Source: an uncultured beta proteobacterium
GTDB taxonomy: Bacteria > Pseudomonadota > Gammaproteobacteria > Burkholderiales > Burkholderiaceae_C
Assembly (NCBI GenBank): GCA_903828235.1
Contig: CAIKLM010000080.1
Location: forward strand, 1 to 37,184
Direction: 5' to 3'
DNA: 37,184 nt
The notes beneath the pieces were generated by a model, which was not told where the DNA came from, searched no databases, and worked only from the letters and a program-made list of their open reading frames with translations. Made by a program: the position numbers and the translations under genes. Positions 7,669 through 18,100 of this stretch are shown in pieces (the stretch's first letter is position 1; every line of letters begins with the position of its first letter).

Positions 7669-8784
7669 TCAGCGGCCCTTCAGCTCCACCACGATCTCGA
7701 CGCGCCGGTTGGGCAGCAGGCACTCCTGCAGGGCACTGCGGCCCTTGAAGCGCGCCTCGCAGCCTTCGACCGGCTGCGTGTCGCCACTGGCCGCGGTGCT
7801 GATGAGCCGGGCATCCAGGCCCAGCCGCACGAGCATCTCGCGCACCGTCTGCACCCGGCGCTCCGACAGGCGCTGGTTGTAGTCGTCGCGGCCGGTGCCG
7901 TTGAGCCGGTCGGCGTGCCCCGACAGCCGCACCGCGACAACCTGGGGCGGTTCACGCTGGATGCGCTGGACCAGGTTCTCGACCTGCACCACCGAGAACG
8001 GGCGGATGTCGGCCTCGCGGTGACGGTCGAAATCGAACAAGACCTGGGCCGCCAGTTCCAGCGCGCGCTCCGGCGCCGGCGGAGGCGTCGCCGCGCGGGC
8101 CGCGGGCTCGGCCGGCGGCGGCACGACCACCGGGGGCGATGGTGGCGGTGGCGGCGGTGGCGGTGGCGACGGCGGCGCGGCAGGGACCGGCGGCGCCGGG
8201 CAGCGGTCGGCCAGCTCCTGCGCCTCGGCCAGCAGGTCCTCGGCGATCTGCACGTAGGGCTTGGCGTGGCGCCATTGCTGCTGGTTGATCTCGTTGCCGG
8301 CGTGCACCAGCTCGACCTCGGCACAGGCGGCCTTGGCCTGGGCGCACTGCCAGCCGGCATGCCCGCGCAGCACCTCGGCCCGCGCCCACAGGTCCGGCCG
8401 CAGGCGGGCCGCACCGGCCACCAGCGGCGTGTCCATCGGCAGCGGCGCCGCGCCCTGCTCCATGCCGACGACGAGCTTCTCCGACTCGGTCAACGCCGCC
8501 TGCGGGAAGGCACTTCGGTCGTTGCGCGTGTACTCGTGGAAGCTCACGTCCAGCCAGCACTGGGCCTTGGCCAGGTGGTAGTCGCGCACGGGTCGACCGC
8601 GGTCGTTCAGGCCCTTGATCCGCCCTTGCAACGCCTCGTAGGCCCGATGGTCGGCCTGGATGGCCCGGTCGCTGATGCGGGCGGCGGGCGGGTTGAGCTG
8701 GGTGGATTGCGCGAGCGCCGGCTGGGGCAGCGCCGTGGACGACACCAGCACGCCCGCCAGCACCCACGCGGAGACGGTCTTCAT
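7669..8784 (-). CDS. OmpA-family peptidoglycan-binding protein with proline spacer
   Basis: 371 residues. Signal peptide 1-25 (ends PQPALA-QS). Residues about 35-195 are a helical region of unknown family rich in A, E and Q. Residues about 195-250 form a proline spacer that includes a run of nine prolines. Residues about 255-371 are an OmpA C-terminal domain (VLFDFDRHREADIRP, VRLSGHADRLNGTG, NQRLSERRVQTVREML, LLPNRRVEIVVEL), which binds peptidoglycan non-covalently in the periplasm. The start at 8784 overlaps the stop of the barrel gene (ATGA), making it the last gene of a three-gene operon with the giant repeat protein. It probably fixes the outer-membrane complex to the cell wall (inference). 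Confidence 0.9.
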   Translation of the reverse strand: MKTVSAWVLAGVLVSSTALPQPALAQSTQLNPPAARISDRAIQADHRAYEALQGRIKGLNDRGRPVRDYHLAKAQCWLDVSFHEYTRNDRSAFPQAALTESEKLVVGMEQGAAPLPMDTPLVAGAARLRPDLWARAEVLRGHAGWQCAQAKAACAEVELVHAGNEINQQQWRHAKPYVQIAEDLLAEAQELADRCPAPPVPAAPPSPPPPPPPPPSPPVVVPPPAEPAARAATPPPAPERALELAAQVLFDFDRHREADIRPFSVVQVENLVQRIQREPPQVVAVRLSGHADRLNGTGRDDYNQRLSERRVQTVREMLVRLGLDARLISTAASGDTQPVEGCEARFKGRSALQECLLPNRRVEIVVELKGR

Positions 8785-11700
8785 CGGTCGAGACTCCGGT
8801 TGACCTCGCGGTCGCGGCCCTTGAACAGGTTTTCGTCGAACTTGAAGCGCAGCCGCACGTAGGCGCCGCGCCGCGTGTATTCATAGCCCGCCAGGTCGGC
8901 ATCGCCGGCAAAGCCGCTGGCGTTGATGCCGAACGACAGCCACAGGTTCTGCTGCAGCAGGTAGCCCGCCTCGACGCCCATCGCGCTCTGGCGCGCACCC
9001 GCCTGGCCGAGCTGGACCGCGGCCATCACGCCCAGGTCCCAGTCCTCGGTGATGTCGTAGACCATGCGCGCCGACAGCAGCTGCGCCGCGAAGCGGCTGG
9101 CCACGCCGCCCTCGAAGCGGTCGCGCTGCCACTTGGCGGCCACACGGCCGCTCAGCCACCAGGGGCGCGACGGGTGCCAGTCGGCGTGCGTCGAGACGAT
9201 CCAGGCGGCGCTGCGCAGCTCGCCCACCAGCGCGTTGCTGGCGTCGCGCTCGTACTTGTGCTCGATCCGGGCCAGCGCGTTGACGCGGTTGCGATCGGTC
9301 TCGCGGAAGGCCAGGCCCACCTGCGCGCGGTTCTGCAGCACGTCGCCGCGGGCCGCGTAGTCGGTGTGCAGCGCGTAGTTGCGCGCCAGCAGCGTCCAGT
9401 CGCGGGCGAGCTTGCGCGCCACCGTGGCCTGCAGCAGCGTGGTGTCGAAGCGCTCGTCCTCGGCCGTGCTGCGGATGTCGCCCGAACGGCGCCACTCCAG
9501 GCGGCCGCTGCCGCGCCACAGCTCGTGCGCACCGTGCTCCAGGCCCAGGCTCACGGCGTTGACGCGCGGGGAAGCGCCCGACAGCACGTCGAGCTGCTCG
9601 TACGCCGCGTTCAGGCGCACCCCCTCGGCCACGGTCCAGAACTGGCGCACGCCCGAGGCCACCACGGCATCGCGGCCCGCCACGGCGTCGCGCAGCCGGT
9701 ATTCGCTGAAGAGCTGGGTGTCCCGCCAGTAGGTCGACTCGACCCCGAACACCAGCGCGTGGGCGCTGCGCTGGGTGTCCGAGACGCCGCCGAACTGCAC
9801 CCAACCGCTCTGCCGCTCGAGCCGGCCGAACAGTCGCGTGCGCTCGGCCACCGTGAAGTCCGCCCCCAGCGCGATGCGGCGGCGGCGGTCGCCGTCGATG
9901 CTGTCCTCGACCTCGCCACCCAGCCGCACGCGCTCGTTCACGCGCCAGCCGGCACCCAGGCGCACGCTGGTGCTGTCCAGGCGCGTGCCGGCCGCCAGCG
10001 AGGACGTCGCGGGCGGGCGGGCACCATGGTTCACCACCGGCAGGCCGGTGGCGGGGTCGAGCACCTGCTGGCCGAAGCCCAGCGCGCCGCCGCCTGACCC
10101 GCTGGCCAGGCTGCCGCCCAGGCCGTTGGTGTTGTCGTAGGGCCAGGTCAGAAGGCCGTTGGGCTGGGTGCCGATCCGCTCGTCCGCACGGCGCAGGCTG
10201 GCGTCCAGCGTCAGGCGCTGGTCCACGCGCCAACGCAGGCCCAGGGCGCCGGCGCTGCGGTGGCCGCCGCCGGCATTGCGGTCTTCGCTTCTCAGCGCCT
10301 CGCCATAGAGCTGCACGCCCTCGACGAGCCGGATGCCGCCCCGGGCATAGAGCTCGTCGCGGCCGCCCTGCAGCGGCGCCGCGGGGTTGTTGAACAGCGG
10401 CGACGACCGGCCGGCAAACACCCTCGCCTCGGTGCGTTCGCCCTCGTGGGCCAGTTCGATGCGCGCGGCGCGGCCCTCGATCTCGCCCACGCGCGCGGCC
10501 AGCGCCGGCGAGCTGTTCTGGTTGACCGGGTTGGTGTTGACGGTGCTCGTGCTCTGCGCGACCTCCACCACCAGCGCCGTGCGCTCGGCCAGGCGCCAGG
10601 TGGCGTTGCCGCTGAGCAGCTGGTAGGGCCCGAGCCGGTTGCGGTCGGCCAGCGCGCTGCCGCCGATCTCCAGCGCGTCGCCGAGCTTGAGCTGGGCATC
10701 GCCGCCAGCCACCCAGAAGGGCTCGCCGCCCTGGTCGATCTCGTAGGTGACGCGCAGCGACACCGGGTTGAGGTCGGCATCCACGGCGGGCAGGAAGCTG
10801 GTGAGCAGGATGCGGCCCGAGAACGGCTCGAAGCTGTAGTCGACCAGCCTCACCAGCGGCCGCACCTCGACGATGCGCGAGGGCTGGTTGCGGTCGCGCA
10901 CCAGCACCTCGACCTTCTCGCTGCCCTCCAGCAGGCCGTTGTTGCGCAGGCCGTAGGGGCCCGAGCCCTGGCTGGCAAACTCCTCGACCACCTGGCGCAG
11001 CGAGTCGCGGAACGCGAACACGTTGCCGACCCAGCGCTCGCCTTCGCGGTGCAGGCGCACGCCCGTGGCGCTGCGGTTGACCTGGCCCAGGCTGCGCTGC
11101 TTCAGCGAGGCCACGGCGCCCTGCCCCAGCGGCTGCGCAAAGCCGTCGCCGGTGACGAAGTCGCCAAACAGGGCATAGCTCCTGCCCTTGTCGAGCCGCA
11201 GGTACAGCCGCTGCGCCGAGCGGGCGTCGAAGCTGCGGAGCGCGCTGTCCCCGTACACGGGGTACAGCTCGTCGGGGCGGATGTCGCGCAGCAGCCGCGT
11301 GCGCGTGTCCTTGTCGCTGTCGAAGGACGCCGTGAGCAGCACGTCGCCACGCACCAGGCCCTTCAGGTACACGGCTGCGCGGGCGCCTACGACGCCCCGG
11401 CCGCCAGAGAACTGGCGCGACCAGCGTTCGAGGTCGCGCTCGAAGGGGTCGCCCCGGCGGGCGGGCTGCAGGGCCACGCGGCCGCTGAGCCGCACGATGC
11501 CCTCCAGCAGGCCGGCCGCCACCATCGGCCGCAGGTCGGGCAGGAAGCTGATCGTGCCGCCGGCCACCTCGTCGCCGGCCGTCACGCGCAGCCGCACGTC
11601 CTGCGGCTCGGCAGGGGCCAGCAGCGTCAGCTGCGCGCTGCCGCCCTCGACGCGGACCTGCACCCCGGGCGCGGAACGGTCGGCATCGCGGCCGCCCGGC

Positions 11701-12104
11701 CCGGCTTCGTCGGTGCGCGCACCGGGCAGCAGCAGGCGGCCGCCGCTGTGCTCCACCGTCACGAGCACGCTGCCCTTCACGGGCTGGCCGTCCTTGTCGA
11801 GCAGGCGCAGCGACAGCGAGGCGGCGCTCTGGCCATCGGCCGGCAGGCCGTCGCGATCGACGTCGACGATGACGCGGGCCACCGCGGCGGCTGCGCGCTC
11901 GGACCGGCTGCCCTCGCTGCGGAAGGTCAGGGGCCGCCGGGCGTCCGCCTGCGGATCGCGCGGGTGCAGCGCGGCATCGCCGGCGCTCAGCGGCGTGAAG
12001 CGCACATCGGCGGGCGACCCGGCCGCGGCCGTCTGCGCGCCGGCGGCCGGCAGCACGCCGCCGAGCACGGCCAGCAGCGCAAGGTGCAGCGCGCGGCGGC
12101 TCAT
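8781..12104 (-). CDS. Large outer-membrane beta-barrel protein with N-terminal Ig-like (invasin-type) domain
   Basis: 1107 residues. Signal peptide about 1-23 (MSRRALHLALLAVLGGVLPA). Residues about 60-190 read as a bacterial Ig/invasin-like domain (VIVDVDRDGLPADGQSAASL, DKDGQPVKGSVLVTVEHSGG, QDVRLRVTAGDEV). From about 230 onward there are amphipathic beta-strands with alternating polar turns, for example LFGRLERQSGWVQFGGVSDT and VFGVESTYWRDTQLFSEYRL. The final strand is GAYVRLRFKFDENLF followed by a 15-16 residue tail. This pattern fits an outer-membrane barrel of more than 20 strands. There is no TonB box or plug domain that I can see. It overlaps both neighbours by ATGA, so it is co-made with the giant protein and the OmpA protein. 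The frame also stays open upstream to 14129 inside the giant gene, which I treat as a GC artefact. Confidence 0.82.
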   Translation of the reverse strand: MSRRALHLALLAVLGGVLPAAGAQTAAAGSPADVRFTPLSAGDAALHPRDPQADARRPLTFRSEGSRSERAAAAVARVIVDVDRDGLPADGQSAASLSLRLLDKDGQPVKGSVLVTVEHSGGRLLLPGARTDEAGPGGRDADRSAPGVQVRVEGGSAQLTLLAPAEPQDVRLRVTAGDEVAGGTISFLPDLRPMVAAGLLEGIVRLSGRVALQPARRGDPFERDLERWSRQFSGGRGVVGARAAVYLKGLVRGDVLLTASFDSDKDTRTRLLRDIRPDELYPVYGDSALRSFDARSAQRLYLRLDKGRSYALFGDFVTGDGFAQPLGQGAVASLKQRSLGQVNRSATGVRLHREGERWVGNVFAFRDSLRQVVEEFASQGSGPYGLRNNGLLEGSEKVEVLVRDRNQPSRIVEVRPLVRLVDYSFEPFSGRILLTSFLPAVDADLNPVSLRVTYEIDQGGEPFWVAGGDAQLKLGDALEIGGSALADRNRLGPYQLLSGNATWRLAERTALVVEVAQSTSTVNTNPVNQNSSPALAARVGEIEGRAARIELAHEGERTEARVFAGRSSPLFNNPAAPLQGGRDELYARGGIRLVEGVQLYGEALRSEDRNAGGGHRSAGALGLRWRVDQRLTLDASLRRADERIGTQPNGLLTWPYDNTNGLGGSLASGSGGGALGFGQQVLDPATGLPVVNHGARPPATSSLAAGTRLDSTSVRLGAGWRVNERVRLGGEVEDSIDGDRRRRIALGADFTVAERTRLFGRLERQSGWVQFGGVSDTQRSAHALVFGVESTYWRDTQLFSEYRLRDAVAGRDAVVASGVRQFWTVAEGVRLNAAYEQLDVLSGASPRVNAVSLGLEHGAHELWRGSGRLEWRRSGDIRSTAEDERFDTTLLQATVARKLARDWTLLARNYALHTDYAARGDVLQNRAQVGLAFRETDRNRVNALARIEHKYERDASNALVGELRSAAWIVSTHADWHPSRPWWLSGRVAAKWQRDRFEGGVASRFAAQLLSARMVYDITEDWDLGVMAAVQLGQAGARQSAMGVEAGYLLQQNLWLSFGINASGFAGDADLAGYEYTRRGAYVRLRFKFDENLFKGRDREVNRSLDR

Positions 12105-15100
12105 CGCGCCGCTCCAGAAGCGGCCGGGGGCGCGGCAGCCGGGATCGTTGCCGACGACGTTGTCGCCGGGGCCGATGGCGCCGTGCCGCTGTCGCGCCCT
12201 CTCGGCGGCGGCCGGTTCATCGGCAGGGCCGGCGTCGGCAGGTTCGTCTCGTCGCGCACGGGGCCGGCCGGGGCCGCCGGGGGGCGCGGCTTCGGCGCCT
12301 GCTGGTTGGCGCCGTCGGTGCCCTGCTGCGGCGAGCGCAGCGTGTCCAGCCCGTGGGCCTTGCTGTCGAAGCGCAGCGCCGGGCGGCCGCGGCGCTCGGT
12401 CTCGGGGGCGCGGACCTCGCCCTGCGCACGGCGCGCCTTGACCTGCTCGAGCACGGTGTTGCTGCAGCTGCCCTCGGCGAAGTCGGCACGGTGCAACTCG
12501 CCGTTCTTCAGGTCGAGCCACAGGCTGCCGGCATCGCCGAGGTTGCGGTTGCTGGTGGTGGTCAGGCGCGAGCCTCGCGGCAGCGTCAGCGGGTCCACCT
12601 TGAGCACGGCGCTCTTCGGCGGCAGGCCGCACATCGCGTACTTGCCCTCGCTGTCGCTGACGAACTGCGTGCCGTCCTGCATCACCAGCCGCACCCCGGG
12701 GATGCCGAGCTCCTCGGGGTCCTGCACGTGGTTGCGATTGCAGTCGACGAACACCTTGCCGGCCACGCACGCCTCGGTGCCGAACACGCCGCCACTCACG
12801 CGCACGCGGTGCTGGCCCTCGTTGGTGGCCACCGAGCCGGGCAACGGCGTGAAACCGCCGTCGACGCAGCCCGCCGGCACGCCGCAGGCGTGGGCGCGCG
12901 CGCGGTTGAGGCCGTCGCCCTCGGCCGCGCCGACGCCGATGCGCAGACGGTAGCGCAGCACGACCTGGCGGGCCGCGGGCATCGGCCCCAGGTTGAACGC
13001 CAGCTGCGGGCCGACGCCCCCTTGCGGATCGGCAATCGGCACGCCGTCCACCGTGGCCGTGCCCCGGATGTAGGTGAAGCCCGCCGGCAGCCGGTCGACC
13101 ACCGTCGTCTGCCGCGGCAGCGCGCCAACGGCGGCGCGCACCGTGATCGCGTAGCGCACGCTGTCGCCGACTTCGGCCTGCGCGCGGTCGCCCGTCTTGG
13201 CCAGGGTCAGGACGCCGGGCAGCTCGGGGTCGAGCGGGATGTGGTTGTGGATGATGTTGACGCCCGCGGAGCCGCTGCTGACCGACAGGTAGTAGGTCGT
13301 CGCCGCGCCCACCGGGCCCGTCGGCGCGCCGCTGTTGGGCTGCACCTCGAACACCGAACCGGGTGCGCCGGGCGGCAGCAGGGTCCCGCCGGCCGGCGGG
13401 ATGGCGGTGGACTGGAAGACGTAGCCCGCCGGCGGGGTGACCTCGAGCGCGAAGGTGCAGCGCGGCGGCGCCGCGGGCGTGAACAGGAACTGGTAGAAGC
13501 CGTCGGCGCCCACCGTCATGCCGATCCGGTCGCCACTGACCGTGAAGCCGCCGAGGCCGGCGCCCAGCACCTGGGTGGCCGGGTTCCAGCCGCTGCAGCT
13601 GCCTTCGGGCCGCAGCGTCACCACGGACCCGGGCACGGGCTGCCGCAGGCCCGAGTCGTAGACCACGCCGCTGGGGTCCACCGGCAGGCTCTGCTGCGGC
13701 AGCTCCTGCCCGGGGGCCAGCACCACGGTCAGAGCCGGATCGGCCCCGCCGGCCGCACAACTGCTGGCCGTGCCCGCGGCCGGCGCCGCGCTGCACGAGG
13801 CGCCGGACGAGCCGGGCGCGGTCTCGCCGTTGACGGGGTAGCCGAAGACGATGTTCGAGCCGGGCTCGCGGAAGCGCACCGCCAGCGGCACGCCAGGCAT
13901 CAGGCTGGCGACACGGTAGCGGCCCTCGCGGTCGGTGGTGGTCGTGCCGACGACCTCGTTGCTGCGCGTGTCCACCACCTCGACGCGCCAGCCCTGGAGC
14001 CGCCGGTCGCCGGCGTCGAGCAGCCTGGAGACGCTGCCCAGGTCGTGCCAGACCGTGCCCGACAAGGCGCTGGGCCGCTGCACCGGCGTCGGCCGGCGAC
14101 AGGCGTCGTCGACGGGCTGCGCACCGCACACCGGCAGGGCCGAGGGGTTGCCGGCGAACGCCTCGCGCTGCGCGGCGCTGGGGCCGCGGGCCTCGATCTC
14201 GCCGCCGCCTTCCACCAGCACGGCGTTGTCGACGCTGCCGGCCTCGGCGGCGGCCAGGGCCACGCTCACCTCGACCTCGATGGTGCCCGGCGCGACCGCA
14301 CCCGCCGCCAGCGCGTCGGCGCGGGTGCAGGAGAACTGCGTCTGGCCCGCGCGACCGTCGCAGGACCAGCCGGCGCCGGTGGGCGTGGCGGCCAGGGCCA
14401 GGCCCGGGGGCAGACGGTCGACCACGGTGTAGGCGCCGATCGTGGCCAACTCGCCCACGTTGCGCACCGTGATCGAGTAGCGGCCCGTGAAGCCGGCCGT
14501 GAAGCGCTCGGGCACCGGGCTCTTGGTGACGCGCAGGTCCGGGGACTCGGCCAGCTCGCCGAAGTCGTTGTCGATGCTGGCGACCCCGGGCCCCAGCCCG
14601 ATGGCCGAGACGACCGAGGGCAGCACGGCTGGCGACGTGGCGCTGCCGCCGGCGGAGCCGGCCCGCGTGATCCCATTGACGGTTCCCGGTGGCTGCATCG
14701 GTTCGGTCACCGCATAGGTGCCGGGGCGCAGGCCGTCGAAGCGGTAGCGGCCGTCGGCGTCGGTGACGGTCGATCCGCTGACCGCGAGTCCCAGGTCGTT
14801 GGTACCGCTCAGCACCAGCGCCACGCTCCCGAGCCCGCGCTCGCCGGCATCGATGAGGCCGTCGTTGTCGTTGTCGGCCCAGACGCGGCCGCTGATCGAG
14901 CCTGCCGGCACCTCACCGAACAGGTTGTCGCTGCTGGAGACGCCCACGCCCAGCGCGATGCCGTCGATGCGGCTGGGCGTGCTGGCCACGGCGCTGGCGC
15001 TGCCGCCGGCCGTGCCGCTGACGGTGCGGCCGTTGACCGTGCCGGGCGGCTGCAGCGGCTGGTTGAGCGCGTAGCTGCCCGGGGCCAGGCCGTCGAACCG

Positions 15101-18100
15101 CCACCGGCCGTCGGCATCGCTGACGGTGCTCAGGCTGACCGGGCGGCCGGCGGTGTCGATGCCGGTCAGCTCGATGGTGACGCCGGCAATGCCGAGCTCG
15201 CCCGGGCCGATGGCACCGTCGTTGTCGGCGTCGAGCCAGACACGGCCGCTGATGCCGCTGCTGTTGGGTATCTCGGCGAAGTTGTTGGCGGCCGCCACGG
15301 TGCCGGGCACGGTCAGGACAATGCCGCTGATGGCGCTGGGCAGGGTGGCGGGCGGCGTGGCCGTGCCACCGGCCGTGCCCGGCAGCGTGCGGCCGTTGCT
15401 GGTGCCGGCGGGCTGCGTCGGCTCGGTGACGGTGTAGGTGCCCGGCCGCAGATCGCCGACGCCGTAGCGGCCGTCGGGCGCCGTGGCCAGGTTGCGCGTG
15501 ACGGCTGCCCCCGTGTCGTCGGTGCCGGTGATCACCAGGGGCACGCCGCCCAGGCCCAGGTCTCCCGGCAGGTCCTGCACGCCGTTGTCGTTGAGGTCGA
15601 GGAACACGGTGCCGTCGAGGCTCACCGGCAGGATCTCGCCAAAGCGGTTGTCGAGGCTCTCGCCGCCGGCCGGCAGCGGGATCGCGCCGATTCGGCTGGG
15701 CGTGCTGCCCACGGGCCCCGGGCTGCCCCCGGTGCTGCCGGCCGTGGTGCGGCCGTCCAGCGTGGGCACGCCCCCCACCACGGGCTGCGCGGCCTGCTGC
15801 GTGACGGTGTAGCCGCCCGGCCCGGCGGCCACCAGGTCGTCGAAGCGCCAGTCGCCGCCGGGGCCGCTGGCGGTGCTGCGACTCACCGGGTTGCCGGCGA
15901 TGTCGCTGCCGCTGAGCGTGACGGTGACCCCCGCGATGCCCTGATCGGCGGGCCCGCGCACGCCGTCGTTCTCGGCATCCAGGTAGACCTCGCCGCGCAG
16001 CGTGGCCGCAAGCTCGCCGAAGTGGTTGCCCGTCGATCCTGCCGGCGACAGGCTGTCGATCGTGATGACGTTGGCCGCTGCCGACGTGGCGCCGGCACCC
16101 GGGTTGGTGCTGCTGTCCGCGTAACCCGGCGGCTGCACCTGGCAGACGCTGTAGCGCAGGCCGGCCTGCACGCCGCTGAAGCCGTAGCTTCCGCTGGCGT
16201 CGGTGGTGGCCGTGGCCAGCGCCGGCGCGCTGCAGTTGCTGCCGGCCACGAGGCGCAGGCTCACGCCCGCCAGGCGGCCGTCGGTCGGCTCGGGGTCGAT
16301 GGCGCCGTTGCGGTTGCGGTCGAGGTAGACCGTGCCGCTGATCGCCGCCCGTTGCACCTCGCCAAAGTTGAACTGCGTGCCGTCGGTGCCGGCGCCCAGG
16401 TCGATGGCGGCGATGCGGTCGGTGCCGGCGGCCGGGGTGTCGGGCTGCGCCGTGCAACCGCTGGCGCAGGCGGCGCCGCCGATCAGGCCCGGGTTGACCG
16501 GGCCGTTGCTCAGGCCGGCCGGCGTGGCCGGCAGCGGCTGCTCCAGCGTCACCGGTCGAAGCGGGTCTAGGCCCTCGAAGCGCCAGGCGCCATCGCTGTC
16601 GGTGCTGGTGCTGGCGATCAGCGCCAGGGTCGTGGCGTCACGCAGCAACACGGCCGCACCCGCGATCGGCGGATCGACGCCGGGCGTGCGGGTGCCGTCG
16701 GCGTTGGCATCGATGTAGACAAACCCGCCGAGGGCGGGCCGGCGCAGTTCGGGGAAGTGGTAGTCCACCGCCGCCGTGCCGGCGGCGAGCACCACGGCGG
16801 TGTAGCGGCTGTCGCCGGCCCCACCGCCACGCTCGTAGGTGCCGCCGGTTGGCGGAACAGGCGGCGAGGCGGGGCCGTTGTCGAACCCGGCCGGCTGCGT
16901 CTGCGTCAGCGTGTAGCCCGCCGGGCCGGACGGCGGCAGGCCCGCGTAGGTGTAGCGCCCGTCGGCGCCGCTGGTGGCGGTGCGCGCGACGGCGTTGCCG
17001 AAGGCGTCGACGCCACTCAGGTTGACGGTCACCCCGGCGATCCGCGGCTCCAGGCCGGCGGCCTGGGGCGTGCCGGCGTCGGCGCCGCTTCGCTGCCGGT
17101 CCTCGAACACCAGGCCCGTCAACGAGGTGTTCAGCACCTGCACGGTGGCCGAGCTGCGGTCGTTGGCCGGGTTGGTGTCGATCGACAGCGGCTGGCCGCT
17201 GCCGTCCCGCCCCGGCTCGATGGCGGCTTCGTTGACCAGGTCGCTGCCGTAGGGGCCGGCAAAGACGCCGTCCTTGGGGCGCGCGCTGAACCTGAGCGTG
17301 ACGCTGTTGGCGGCGTCGCTGCTGCCCGGGAAGCTGCCGTCGAGCGTGCAGGCCACCGTCTGCCGCGTCGCGGCGTTGGTGACGACGGCCGGCGTGGCCG
17401 TGCAGGCCACGCTGCCGAGTGCGAGCCCGGCGAAGCTGCCGGCGGTGGTGGCCACGGAACCCGTGATGAACTCGAAGCCCGCCGGCAGCACGTCGGTCAC
17501 GCGGAGCTGCGTGGTTGCGTGGGGGCCGAGGTTCTGCACCGCCAGGGCCCACTGCACCGGCTGGCTGATCGCCACCGGGCTGGCCGTGACGCGCGACTTC
17601 GTGATCGCCAGGTCGGTCTTGGGGAAGATGACGTCGTTGACGGACGCGATGTTGTTGCCCGCGCTGGCCGACGGCGTGAAGACGCAGCTCCCCGAACTTT
17701 CGTATCCCAGCAGCGACTCATCGGAGCACACCAGGGCCGTGTTGCCCACCGTGACGACGGCCGGCGGGCCGGCGAGCGCGAACGTGAGGTCGAAATTGAC
17801 CTCGGTCGATGGGTCGAGGAAGTTGTCGGCGCCGCTGGCCAGCGTGCAGGCCACGTCGGCGTTGGCCGCAGCCTGGGTGCAGGCCACGGTCGCCGCGCTC
17901 TTGGTGGTGTCGAGCGTGAAGCCGCTCTCGGCCGCCACGGAATTGACCGCCGCCACGCCCACTAGGCTGAGGGCGTACCCGGCCGGCACGGAGAGCCGGT
18001 CGGTCACCCGCACGCCCTCGACGCGCGACAAGCCCCCGGCCTGGGCGCGGAAGCGGTAGCGCAGCGTGTCGCCCGAGCCGAAGGCCGGCTGGCCGGGCGG

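Noticed and set aside
12105..14129. N-terminal extension of the barrel protein
   Set aside because: Signal peptide and ATGA overlap place the start at 12104; the extension is Arg/Ala-rich shadow of the giant gene.
12353..16570. Open plus-strand frame of 1405 codons antisense to the giant gene
   Set aside because: Composition is Arg/His/Gln/Ala-rich with no domain or signal; it is the usual antisense shadow of a GC-rich repeat gene.
14548..17130. Regular repeats considered as CRISPR or minisatellite
   Set aside because: Unit length of 360 bp in frame and protein-level domain pattern show coding repeats; no short direct repeats with spacers.
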